DNA of 64,000 nt from Larix kaempferi (lineage: Eukaryota; Streptophyta; Pinopsida; Pinales; Pinaceae). The position numbers and the translations under genes are program-made. This document shows positions 35,028 to 47,189 of the stretch, in pieces (positions within the stretch are counted from its first letter, which is position 1; the number at the start of each line of letters is the position of its first letter). The notes beneath the pieces are model-generated. The model was not told where the DNA came from, ran no database searches, and worked only from the letters and a program-made list of their open reading frames with translations. Location of the stretch: NCBI GenBank assembly GCA_027924585.1, contig BSBM01001924.1:21652-85651 (forward strand). The letters are read 5' to 3'.

Positions 35028-36352
35028 TGCAATAATACTTGAAATGAAATAACAATCAAACACATAAGCAATCACATTCGACACATGAATTTACCTTGGG
35101 AAAACCCTCTGACTTGAGGGAGAAAACCCCAGCAAAACCTTCCTTCGAATATTGATAGATAGAAGAGAATGTCTTTTACATCAAGCACCCACGGTGCAAT
35201 TATAGAGCAAGAGAAAGATAACAAAGAGAGACTAAGAATAATATCATGCACAAAGAGAAGCGCATTGCCTTCAAGAGAGAAGAGAATTTGCTTCACGTTG
35301 AATTCATTAATCCTATATAACATATTTATATATTCTTCACATGCATCGGCTTCTATTTTTATCTTCTGACTTCAAGATGAACTCGCCCTCCATCTGGATG
35401 CATCAATCTTGAATGAAGAAGTGTGCCCCACTTCTCATGCAGTGCATTAACTCACTGAACTAATTCTTAGGATGAGCTCGCCCCTTAACTGAAAGCTTTC
35501 CCACTTAGTTAGGTGGCTAATTTAAGTGTCATCATGCAAGTGCCGCAACTCAAGTGTCGTCTTTTATTTTAACATAAGTGTTGTCTTTTAGTTTAACATA
35601 AGTGTCATCATACAATAACACTTAGTTAACTAGATCTTCTTTGTTATCACTTAGTTAACTCGCTTAACTGATTCTTTCTTATTAACATCACTGTAGTGAT
35701 CAATTCGAGTTCTCCTTTGATTTACTGAAGTCTTCACTGAAGTTTAACAATTTGAATTTCTCTCTTAATTAATTATTTTATGTGCAATTTGAATTCTTTC
35801 ATATCTTATCACATCTTATCTTTATCTCTTGTCTTATCTGCATGGCCCACATGTGCCAGCTTAATTATCATATCAAATATACTAAGGAGATTTTCTCAAT
35901 TATACTAAGGAGATTTTCTCAATTACGTGACCATATTGTTCTACTATCGTTCCAAGTGGTTATATGCTAAAGTAATTCACTCTAGAGGTGGCCAGTCTCT
36001 AGAGGAGACTTAATAGCTCAACCATGGTTAGTAGTACATCACACACCATACATGCTTCCACATGGAAAGCATCACCTCAACACATGAGGCACCACCTCAA
36101 CACATGAGGATTTGTCTTGACACACAAGACCTTAGCCTTGACTAGCAAGACTGTACAACATCATCACTTTGACATACAAAGCACTTGCCTCAACACATGA
36201 AGCTTAACCATTCTGGAGTCCAACTTAAGATTCTTCTCCAAGTTTCTTGAGTCCAACTCAAACTCCTATAAGGCACTACCTCGACACACGAGGCTCAATC
36301 TTGACACACAAGATTGACCTGGAGAATGACTCATGATGTTATAACTTTAACA
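35028..36352 (-). repeat. LTR-like block with short palindromic repeats
   Basis: On the minus strand it could run from TGTTAAAGTTATAAC (36,352) to AAGTATTATTGCA (35,028), with a Copia-like end (TTTTCCCAAGGTAAATTC). No target duplication (GAAGT left, GTTTA right) or primer site supports it. Between 35,520 and 35,630 TAACATAAGTGT recurs; between 36,030 and 36,330 motifs such as CTCGACACACGAGGC and CTTGACACACAAG recur about eight times. Confidence 0.38.
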
Positions 36353-36852
36353 GTTTAGAGTAGGTAGATAGGTTGCATAATCTCCTACATTAGTTTCATT
36401 TGATTTCGTCATTTACTTTTACCCATGCATTGCACTTGTTATTTATTGCATTTCATTTTAATTTGAACAAGGTGGGACGGAATTGTTTGCCTCCAATGCA
36501 TTTGATGCATTTGTTGTTAGATGTGTGTATAGGTCTACAGGTCCTAAATGATTCAAAGGTTCTCATGCACTCCCGATAGAAGCGCATGTCCCACAGTTGG
36601 AGCTAGTTTTTACAGCCTAGATCGTCCACAGCACATGTGCCAAGATATACTAGAGTGAAGGGATATTTTGCCATTGTAAAAGGCCAAGTCTAGGCTTGTT
36701 TATGTAAAAGTGGTGGTCTAGCAAGGCTCAAGACCCATGGTCAAGTCATGTCAGTTCCTCTTGGCTTTCATTCCAGGAAGTGTTGCCTTAGTGGCATTGC
36801 TGACTACCTCTTAATGAGTAGAATTCCCTCGTCTTGTTAAGGCATTTGGGCC
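36353..36852 (+). other. 3' untranslated part of element T
   Basis: Noncoding DNA between the LTR-like block and LTR B. No clear polypurine tract was found directly before LTR B, so the exact LTR start is open. Confidence 0.4.
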
Positions 36853-39800
36853 CTAGGTTGGTGTTCGGAGCTTTTGGGGTGGGTCTTGTTGCCGCCTAAT
36901 ACACACCTAGGGGGAATGCGAGAGGAAACCTTCAAACCGCTTGGTGTGTCCTTGGGGGCAAGTGAAAGTCGAGTGTTGTCACCTGATTACTTGACTCCTC
37001 CGTCTAGGCTACTCCTAGCGAAGCCAAGGGGGGTGGTCCCTATAAAAATGAATCTATGGCTTTTAAACTATGAAAGAAAAAAAAACACATTTAGGAGTTA
37101 ATGATGAAAATGGAAAATACTAAAACAAAGAAACAATTGCAATTAAGTTTTAGTACAACAACACATGAGATTAAAACCATTCACGACATTTCATAGATTT
37201 AACTTAACCATGATAACGTATGATGACCAATGCCGAGATTGTAAGTATGATGTTGTTGTGTTGTGTCGTGAAACTATTGCAAAGTCTCGTTGTCCATTTT
37301 AGATTTATTAATGAGTATTAAAGGAGTGGCTAAAATTCTTTGTTTGGCCCAACGCCAACTCACTCCTTCGAACTAGGCGTTGTGACAGGTATACCAAGTG
37401 TCCAACCAGACGAGGATGAACCTGCTTACGGCAGCCTGCTGACTCTATAATTAGCCTCACTCAACCTCTTGAGTTCTTAGGATTGAGTTTTTGTAGGATT
37501 TCCCTATTACACTAGTCACTCTACGTCGTTTTTTGATTGGCCAATTGTTCAGTCTATGATGTAGCGGTCAAGAGCATACTTTGGATTTCGAGTCTTGGTA
37601 AATTTTATTAAATTTGGAATGTGAGTTGCTTAACTAATCTAAAGCCCAAGAATCTCTTTTCCATACACCAAAGGTGCAGTACTTCGGGAAAGCAAGGGCA
37701 CAAATTTTATTAAAAATAAATAAAATTGTAAAAGAAGTTGGTAAAAGCAAACAAAAGTAAATCTCGTCTGTGAAGCCCTCTAGGGATGGATTGTGTGCTC
37801 ATGATGTTGTTTAATTACTAACTTGCATAAAGAAACTAAACTAAACAAAATTTAAGCAAAAAATACAAAAATCACAAAAAAACTCAAATCCCCCCTGGGG
37901 TGATGGGGGCAGGGGCTTGAATAGCCCGCTTGCTCTTTTTATTTTTGAATTACAACAATCCCAATAAATAAATACCACTGGTCCTTTATGAATTAGGCAC
38001 CAAACAGCTTACAAATGCTAGAAGAAAGAAAGAAAGATATAACCGGCTGTGATTTTGACCAATAAATCCTTCAAACCTGCTAAAAAATTAGAAAAACTAG
38101 CAAGCTTATTTAGATCAAAAATAGCCAAAAACACTTTAAGAGTGTCCTTGGCAATACTACAAAAAAATTATAAGTAAACTAGTGAAATAAAGACAAAAAT
38201 TAACTAAGTAAGGCAAGCTAAAAAGCTTGCCTTCCTAGGATCTTTGCTTGCCTCTTTAAGAGATGGAAAGCAAATTAATAGCACTATACTTGCTTAATAA
38301 AACTTTGAAACTTTTAAAAAAAAATTATATCTTGCTTCTTTAGATCTACTTTAAACTTTGCAAAATAAGAAGAGAGCAACCTAGATCTAGATGCTCAATT
38401 AAAATTTGTAAGTATTTAGATTGCAACTTATTTAGATCTACTTATCAGAATAGCTTTTAAAACAAGATCTAAATTGGAAAAGGAACAGTAACCAAGGAAG
38501 ATGAGAAAAACGGTGGATCTAGAAGTTGGAACCCATGGAGGTTGAGCACTGAAGATGGGCTATGGAGTTTCCTTCCTAATGCACCGGTGGGATCTACCGC
38601 CTTGTTTAAATCTACTGAATGAAGAGACGAGCTAACATGCTCACCGACTCCTTCAGCTTAGGCAACCTGCAAAATCACTACAACACTAGCAAAGGGGATA
38701 AGAGCATATGTGTAAATAATTAAAAGAAAGCATATGAAGCAATGGATTCAAACAAGAAATCACACTATCTCAAGCATCCTATTATTATTGACAAAAGCAA
38801 GCAACCTATAAAGCATTACTTACAAATCTTTAAGAAAATAACTTCCCTTCAAAAAACATACAATCCCAACAATTACTAACATGCAACAATGATACAGTTT
38901 ACCTCATAATAGCAAAGCATGAAGCATCCAAGGACCAACACTGAAGACAACACCAAAGTAAGCCTCCAAAGCCTTCTTATTAAACTCAAATAGAAATATT
39001 ACAATCAAAGCAAGCAGAGGTTTGACCTTCTGATGCAAACAATGGAGCAAAAGCTCTCTTTAAATAGGAAATCTCGTGCAAGAGGGGCACTAATCCCAAG
39101 GAGGGCGCATGAGTTTGAGAGGGAGTTAAACTCAAACTGATTAGATCTTGATTGATCCATGATGGAGGTTGCGCCACCTCTGGAGATGGTAGGCGCCCTT
39201 AACCTTGTTATTATCACATCCAATGACAAATTTCCATCTCACAAAGTCACCCATGCAAGAGGAGGGCGCCTTCTATGATGAGGAGTTAACTAGAACTCCA
39301 AAATATTGATTGGATTTGTTTATTTCGGAGCTCAGATAACCTGTACTTAACTGCCAAGTCACTTTAGTTCAACCTCAGATCAACTTCGAACACTTTCCAC
39401 CGATTTAGGAATTTGTCATTTTCCTTTATTATGTTTTAATTTGACAATTATTTTGTCTTTTTTGGGTTTTCTGAGTAAATATCATTTTTTGAGATAAATA
39501 CTTACTCAAAACCTATGAAAAGTGGGTTTATGGGTTAAATGGGTGCTCTGGCTTAGAAAACGAGCATCCCATTGTCATATTTTTCCCACCAACCACTTAA
39601 TTATTACATTTTGAAATTTTCCAATTAAACCATTAAAAAAATGGCCTAATTTACGGGAAAATTTAAATTTTTCAAAACATTAAAAAAAACACCTAGGGAC
39701 CTAGCACATGTCCATATGACTTTATTATAGTGTCTAGCATGTTTATATACATTGACACATGAACTTTAATAACCCCCCAAGGCCAAACCACCAACTTGAG

Positions 39801-42028
39801 CATTCCAACTTTGGAGGTGTAGGAGAAAAACTCAAAAATTATACTCAGCTAAAACGCAAAGCATAATTAACAAGGGAAAAAACTCCTCGGAATACCTAGA
39901 TTGGTTTTCAAGTCTCAGGGAGCCAAGTTCTTTACAAGACCACCATGCTAGCACACATTATTACAAACCCCGTGGGGCATGAACATGCGAAAAAAGTAAA
40001 AAGAGGACCTCTGAAAAGGCCTGATTTGAACTTCTGAACCCTGACATGCACAAGTATTTGTGCAAACTTTGGCGGCTCTTTGGAAGTCCAATTGTGTGCA
40101 ACTCAGTTGGTAACAAGTCCATCAAGACACATGTCTTAGGGGCTCCTAGCCACGTTTTTTTTTTTACTATGTATGAGGTGATTGCGCATGTAAGGGTTGT
40201 CATGCCTGGTTTAGCACACCTCCTTTATGCCCACTTGGACATTCTTCTCCATTGTATGACCCCTCCCCTTGGTACATATGTGCTCACATCACCACGATGT
40301 CATCCTCATCCAAAGAGTTTTACCTTGCTAAAGGGGAGGACGTTGAGGGATCTTCTACATTGTTGGAGTTAGTTGGGGCATGACGTACTCTCTTGACACA
40401 TCACTTCACTTGGATGAAGCCATTTAAACCATTTTATCATTCTATTTAGTCTTTTTGTAGTTCAATCACCGGCTTGTGGGTGGCAAACCCTAAAATTAAA
40501 TTATTTTACTTTTTAGTAAGGTAAGCTCTAAAGTTAAGTTAAGTCAAGGAAGTCTCATATAAAAAAGGCTTCTAACTTTCATTTGTAAACATGGACAAGG
40601 GTTCTAATATGTACTTTTTTCTTTTTATCTTGGTCTATTGGATCTTTTGAGTGATGCGCACCTCTCTCTTTGGCTTGTGATGAATGGTGAATGGTGAATT
40701 TTCTAAGGTTTATGCTATCTTGCAAGGTTGATCCTAAGAATGGTTGTAATAACTCGTGGCTAAGAAAGGACCTAGGAAGTATCTCTTGCTCTCTTTCTTG
40801 GTTGATGTTGGTAAGATCTCTCCATTTTTCTTGTTTGACGTTGCTTTTGCACCTTGGGCAAGTTAAATTATGGTTTTTTATTGGTGGCATCTTGTCAACT
40901 TTGTTTGAGGAGACCTTCCTCTTGAAGGAGCTCTCCACTATGGGCCTTGGAGTTCATTGTTTGCCTTAATTAGGGTTTTGGCTACTTTGACCTAGTATCG
41001 GGTTACTAGCCTTTGCCCTAGTTGGTAAATCTTGAATAGCTAAATTGAGTAGGGACGTTGACTTCAATCTCTAATCACCCTTGGGTTGAAAAGACTAAGG
41101 TCATAACCCCTTCTCTTCACTCTTTTTATCAAAATTCTCTTGTACATTTATTACAAAAAATCCAAAAAAATATAATATTGGAAAAAACCCTAAAAATTAG
41201 ATAAATTTGTATCTCAAAAAATATTTGCAATTTGGAAATTATGTATGGATAGAAAAATGCACCCTAGTTGAATTAATGGTGGATCTTTGAGGGCATTTTG
41301 CTCATGTGGTTGATTTGTGTGAAATCTCAATATTTGCGTCGGCCAGGGTTTTGTATTGTAGATTTGTTCTTGCAGGTACAGCAGGTTTATCAAGCACTTT
41401 CACCAAGTTTGAAGGCCTAAAAAGTGGTTTCTAGGCCTATGTTCCCCCCCGAGGGGGTTGGAGGTTCATTGGAGAATGTGTTAAGTGGGACCACACTCTA
41501 TTTGAGGGTTGTTATAGTGCTCATATCAGATCTGTTATCCTATTTTTAGAACTGTTTTGGGGCCTCTCCTTCACCCTATTGCTCATCCCCCCTACCCTAC
41601 TATACAAGGTACACTTCATATGGTAAGGATGACATTGTTATCACTGATTTTTATCAAGTTTTCTGAGATATATTCATTGCTGCAATCCTATAACAGTAGT
41701 AGCAATTTGATGTTATATTTCTTGGGATCCGTGATAAAGCTCTTTCACTCCTCCCTCTCTTTCAATGATATTTATGCTTCATTGTTTTGACTCTGTAAGG
41801 CACTGATCTACGCCGAGAGTTTTCTTGGGGAATGTGTTTGTGTATTGTCTAGGGAATCACAAATATTATTCACCAAGTTCTAGGGACTCCCCCTTGGTCT
41901 TAGGAGTTGACCTAAAGCATTCTTGAAGCTAGGCTGAGGTGACATCGGGCTCTAGCTTCTCCCGTTCTTGCCACTCATCACACCGTGATCTATGACTTTA
42001 ATAGTGGGTGTTATTTTGAGTGGTAACA
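36853..42028 (+). mobile_element. 3' LTR of element T (LTR B), split by E1
   Basis: The first 34 bp (GGTTGGTGTTCGG.. to 36,886) match the start of LTR A, and homology resumes at 40,109 to GAGTGGTAACA at 42,028. Joined length is about 1,954 bp against about 1,959 for LTR A. E1 sits in between. Confidence 0.82.
36887..40108 (-). mobile_element. Solo LTR E1 (3,222 bp)
   Basis: Starts TGTTGCCGCC and ends GTTGGTAACA. It is a diverged copy of E2 (51,641-54,874): both have GTCACCTGAT..TTGACTCC near the left end, a CCCCCC(A/T)GGGG stretch about 1 kb in, and GGACCTAG..CATGTCC..ATGACT near the right end. Flanking 5-mers are GGTCT and AGTCC; the empty site in LTR A reads GGTCC (24,956-24,960), so each copy of the duplication changed by one transition. 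TATTTAAAGAGAGC on the minus strand near 39,055 suggests minus orientation. Confidence 0.82.
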
Positions 42029-42330
42029 CAGTGAAAAGTGGACCATGGACATAAATGCAGTATAAAAAAACAATATAATTATGAAGTCAAAAAAGAAGGT
42101 CAATTAGAACATATGAAGAAGATGAAAGGAGACACAAAACTATAGTCAAAAGAAGAAGAGATGCCAAAAATATCCTAGGGAGCGATAACATGCATTGCAC
42201 TACCACGAACCTTAAAATTGAAGAGAAACGTGTGAAGAAGAATAGTGTCACAGTGTTGATAGATTCAAGTAACACTCACAATTTTATCAACATTAATTTC
42301 ACAAGGAAACTAAATCTCCTTTTTATACCA
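42029..42330 (+). pseudogene. Ty3 element F, protease start
   Basis: The plus strand near 42,240-42,320 reads VTVLIDSSNTHNFININFTR, the aspartic protease site of Ty3/chromovirus Pol, normally DSGSTHNFI, with Gly replaced by Ser. It is cut at 42,330 by insertion G. Upstream codons are Lys-rich and broken. Confidence 0.65.
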
Positions 42331-42893
42331 TGTCACATCTCTTCTACGCGATTTTTTTTTTTTTTATAAAGATCCTAACCAATCAAACAAATGCGGAAAT
42401 ATACATACTAGCTGTCGTCACAGCCTACTTGGTAATATTTTGAAAGTGTGTGCATTAAACATCATTATTTCTTCTGTCGCTTTTCAAACAAGTGCCAACC
42501 ATGGCAACGTGCCTATGCTTCACTACATTAGTCACCAATTCAAATATCCACCGAAAGTATAATAACGACATGCTGAACATTTGCGACAATATGAAAATTA
42601 CATAAGCAACATTAATACTTCAATTAATAACTATATTAATGTCATTAATTATTAACTACCACTCGTACAGTATTAATGTGAATATAAATTTAACCTACAT
42701 AGTTATATCTTATACTAATGTACTAACATACACCCTATGCATTTAATACTTTACCAAGCCCTAGCATTAACTTCGTAAACACTAGGCTAAAGTGCTAATA
42801 CACCATAGTCACTTACATTAACCAAGCATCACAAAACATAAGTGCCAATATTAAAAGCAAATGCAATATAATATAGACTTGATGCATTGTAAA

Positions 42894-42966
42894 CTATATA
42901 TATATATATATATATAGATATATATAGATATAGATATATTACAACCTAATATATATATATATGTAT
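42894..42966. repeat. TA microsatellite
   Basis: Almost uninterrupted TA repeat with a few GA steps (42,894-42,940), then a second short run (42,949-42,962). Confidence 0.9.
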
Positions 42967-43779
42967 TTATATAACCTAAGTGCTTATAGGTTGACCCATG
43001 GTCTAACCTAAGCTTATGCAATCATCCTAGCGCTCATACTATACAACGTAAGCACTTGTATAAACATCATATGCTAACGTAGCATATGGAAATGCCATTA
43101 AAATGGACTTAGAGTAATGTAAATGATACATTATATCATAACGTAGCTCAATGGTTAAGCGCATGGCCAAGTCAACACAAAGTTGGACCTTGGCTTATGC
43201 AAACCATGTCACCATGCCACAATGTGCAACCAATCGGCCCAAACCTTGGCCTTCGTGTGAAACTTACGCCATAATGCATAACGTATAGATTGTAAAGGTT
43301 CGCAACACATACGCTATCGTTTAACGTTGCATAATATATAAAAATGTGATGACTGTATCTAACTTCTACTTCTGCCACGCAAACTGCGAATTACACGAAC
43401 CAAAGTTTTAAACCCTAGGGTGCCTTCCTGGCAGGTGGCTCCACTTGGCAACGACGTGGTTCAATACTCAGCAACATGAAACAATACGCTCGTACTCCAG
43501 CTAGCCATGCTGGCTTTCGCACAAAACTGCCAACTCCCAATGCAATGTTGCCTTAACATTTGACTGCGGTTGAATTGAATGTTGAAAGCCCCACGACCGT
43601 CAATCATGATCTGGGTCGTCCAGCTTGGGAGTGGTGAATGCATGGGGGGCATCGTTGATCTTGTTTGTGGTTGTTGGCGCCAACTCTACGAGGTACTCGG
43701 CAATTTAATGGACAGATGACAGGGTTCAGAGGTCGCCACTCCTCCAACCGGTATCACCTTGTTATACCAAAAACCCTAC

Positions 43780-44280
43780 CTTGAATTCGTTGTTCATTTG
43801 GAATTCAACGGGCTCCTTCGAGCTCTTCTGCTCCGACCATGGTGTTCGCTCACGAACCAGGGAGGAGGTGCTCCCAAAATGCTCCAACACTCTGCGTGAG
43901 GTAGCTACTGGCATCTTTGCTTGGGTTGCACGTCTTATAGGTAAGAAAGTTCAACTTTTACGCAGTTACCAAACTTTACTTCGCCGTTTCATTGTAAGAT
44001 TGTCATGCTATCACAATTTAACTTATTGTGTTCCATTTGCAGGTATGGTGCCACCCGAGCTTGGGCTTTGCGTTGGTTTGACCAAACGGTAAGTGGTTAC
44101 GCCACCACTAGTTTCATTTTCCAAATTAGTTTTTACATAGGAAAATTACTACTGTCACGACTAACTACTACGTTGGTCACTCCTTAACGCAGGAGCTTTG
44201 AGACCGTGGGCGTGTTGGGTCATTTGGCGTCGTCTCCATGACTTAGAACGAATAACCAACTGCGAACGTGGCCAGGTAAC
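43780..44280 (+). other. Island with three exon-like blocks and GT-AG signals inside G
   Basis: Block 1 ends GTCTTATAG|GTAAGAAAG (about 43,939). Block 2 runs from ATTTGCAG|GTATGG (44,042) to CAAACG|GTAAGTGG (about 44,089). Block 3 starts TTAACGCAG|GAGC (about 44,193) and ends GGCCAG|GTAACCC (about 44,275). These are good plant splice sites with short introns of about 100 bp. The blocks do not give a protein I recognise; they could be a noncoding leader transcript or a captured gene piece. Confidence 0.35.
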
Positions 44281-46991
44281 CCGTCATCCTTGGTCCTTCG
44301 GGTGAAACTACCCCGTCGATTTCAGATGGGTTTCTTAAGACTCTTGGTTCTCTTGTCTGCTAACGCTGCAACACGGCCTTCGGCCAACCTCACTGTTGCA
44401 TGCGACTTTGTTTAGCTATTGAAGGCTTTCCCAGCCTATAGGTGAAAGTAATGTTGGCCTTGAAACCTGTATGATGAACAATACTTCATTAAACTTGAAC
44501 CTAGGCATCGCCGGTTATAAGCACAGTCTCGCTTTTGTTTGACCCTTGAAGGGATGTGATTTGGAAAGTAGAGCGATAGCTCTAGACTATATTTTTTTGG
44601 TTTGTAAATAATGAATGCATTGATAAAGAAAGCGTTTAAGTATTAGCTTGTCTTTATGCAGCAATGAAATGGTTATGGTTGCTCTCGGCCTCTGTTTCTC
44701 CTTTTGATAAATGAACAGAGTTAATTATTATATGAAATTTTTTGCATTCATTTATGTTTGGCAAGCTTAGTTACAGGGATGCAATCCCGCATGAATGCGA
44801 ACTGATAGTTAGCCCACATTTAACTTGCAATAGTGATTTTAATTGACATTTAACTTGTAAATGTAATACTGTAAATAATTAGTGTATCACCACTACATGT
44901 TGAGGTCAAAACTGCGACCATCGCGCTAGGGTATCCATACTTGAGATTAAGGCACACCCACATATTGATTAAACACGAACTATCAGGTAGTATCATGTAG
45001 AACTGGATACACCATACCGTTTGGGTTTCTTATCTATATAATCGATTTGACCAATAGAATGTTAAGCAGGGAATTTATCCCGGTTACAGAACTTATTAAT
45101 TATTAATGGTCAAACTGTAAACAAAGGCCCTCGATCCTATACATATATATAGGTATGCCATAGGATAAACAAGCTCTCGGCCTGAGATAAGATTTGCATT
45201 CGCAGTATCTCAGCAATGTTATTTAGAGTCTTATGTATACGACCCATGTGGAATCCAGGGTACAACCCTTGCTTGCGTGGAGGCAAACCACGCCAACTTC
45301 TGGAAAACGCTTTGGCATTGATGTTAGTTAAAGCCATTAACAGCGTGAAGGGTTTCACGATCAGGGTTAACGCTTGCTCATGGAGCTCGCTCTCCCATGC
45401 CAGGAGTCTTGGCATGTAATAAAAAGGTCAACACGAAACTAACCAGAATGCATCTCGAAATTAGTTTAATAGATATGTTTACAATGGGTTGTGAAACCAT
45501 ACAAATCCAACCTGGATATAAGGCACAATGTAAATAAAGGAAGTCGATTATAATAGTAACTCTGTCAAGGATCTTAAATCCATTCACTGTAGGTTTAATT
45601 CATAAACACATTTATTTGTCTGTCAAAAGATATAGAGACAGATATGGTTGCATTAATCTCAATGCTTTGTCTATAATATAGAATAAAATACTTATAAATT
45701 AAAATGGCTTGACATGTAAACCCTAGGGTTTACATGTATGCCTTGTTTCTATCATAACATGAGAAACATACATTCTACCATTAAATAGGATCTGCTGAGA
45801 AAATGATCTGTATTATATTAAAATACCTGCAACATTTTCTTAGGGTTAATATAAGCTATGATTATTCAAATTTGCCTCTCTCAGGCTTGTACATCAATAG
45901 TCATAAAATAACTCAGTCTGTTTACTGCATAAAGAATATGTCATTCTATTTCAAACAACATTATGAAAACTGAAAGCATAGCATTAAATCATAAGTCTGC
46001 CCAAAATGACAGAGACATAAAAGTCTGGTCATGACCCGTATACAGCATTCAGTTTGATAAGACATTCATGCTCAGATCTGGTAAACCAACAGTAAATCAG
46101 AGTTATACATAATAAACCCTAGCAACTGTCCATAAAAACTTACACAAATAAAGCATATACACTTTTATCTGTATTTCTGCAAACCAATGGAACCTAGCAC
46201 AAACCTCCCAGCCTTTGACCAGCAAGATCTCCTAGATTTTAGGTCACCCCCGAGCTGAGTTCACAATCCCCCAGGTCAGAGTGTATATTTTAAATTACCT
46301 TTAACTTGTCCCCCAAGTTATTTAGGATATTTCTGTGGCAGCAAACAACCCAACATCCAACTCAGTACTCCTGAGCTCCAGGATGCTCCAGGGGCTTTTA
46401 AGCCTCAACCATTAAGAGAATCATTCAATCACAACCTATTCAGAGTAAATGCAGTGCTCCTGCAAGCTTCGGGTAGTTCTCCTACCTGCACAGAACTAAG
46501 TGTCCAAACTATTACCCTGTTGTTCTGATTCCTCTTAATATGGACCAGTTTGGTACTCCCAAAGTTGTCCTCATTCACTTGTCTTCATTTGGCTCTGGTT
46601 ATTGTTTTTCCCAGCTCCCATTTTCTCTTGTGTGATAATGATCATAATGAGTGTTCAGAATTGTTAAGAATTGTTAAGGAGAATGTCTTTGTGTTTGAAT
46701 GAGTTTCACTTTTTATTCTCTTAGATGTGAAATTCTCTCATTTTGTTATTTCTTTTAATTCATTATTCTCTCAAATCTTTTCTTTAGGGTTTGCCATTTT
46801 CTCCAATAATAATTTCTCATTATCATATTAATTGGCATTTTCCCTTCAACCCATAGGGGATTGTGACTCCCATCTCATTAATGTGTTGGTCCACATGGTC
46901 ATTAGAAATCAACTTTTCAGATTTCTAATATCAACTAAGTAAAATGAAATAATACTTAGCAAAATATAATAGTGGTTCAAAGTCCAAAATT

Positions 46992-47185
46992 GGGGTATTA
47001 CATACCAACTCTAGGATATGAAGGTAATGGTTGTGGATGGAAAGAAATTGAAGGCATAGTGTCGATAGATTCAAGTATCACTCACAATTTTATCAACATT
47101 AATTTCACAAAGAGACTAAATCTCCTTTTTATACCAACTCTAGGATATGAAGGTAATGGTTGTGGATGGAAAGAAATTAAGGCAT
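46992..47185 (+). repeat. Tandem duplication of the Ty3 F protease segment
   Basis: TACCAACTCTAGGATATGAAGG and the next 20-odd bases occur at 47,003 and again at 47,133, enclosing a second protease core (SIDSSITHNFININ). Together with the part at 42,240-42,330 there are two protease-site copies on either side of G. Confidence 0.75.
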
Positions 47186-47189
47186 AGGT

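Larger units (their letters stand above)
24926..42028 (+). mobile_element. TAT/Athila-like Ty3 element T (nonautonomous), host to D3 and E1
   Basis: Two LTRs of about 1.95 kb (A at about 24,926-26,884; B at about 36,853-42,028 with E1 inside) share long stretches at high identity and both end GAGTGGTAACA. A PBS follows A. The internal region holds one long Gag-to-RNase H frame, with no recognisable protease, reverse transcriptase or integrase. After subtracting D3 (5,676 bp plus 5) and E1 (3,222 bp plus 5) the element is about 8.2 kb. It is nonautonomous; enzymes would have to come from a related TAT element. Its exact left end and target duplication were not resolved. Confidence 0.8.
42331..47002. 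mobile_element. TG..CA insertion G (4,672 bp), probable giant solo LTR
   Basis: Begins TGTCACATCTC and ends GGTATTACA, flanked by a perfect TACCA duplication (42,326-42,330 and 47,003-47,007). Protease sequence of element F lies on both sides. No retroelement genes are found inside, so a large solo LTR is the simplest reading; inverted end similarity is limited to TGT/ACA. Contains a TA microsatellite and an island with splice-like signals. Confidence 0.7.

Noticed and set aside
43140-43200. tRNA-like A and B boxes (TAGCTCAATGGTTAAGCG and TTGGACCTTGG), possible SINE
   Set aside because: The B box is poor, no tRNA fold, tail or target duplication could be seen.
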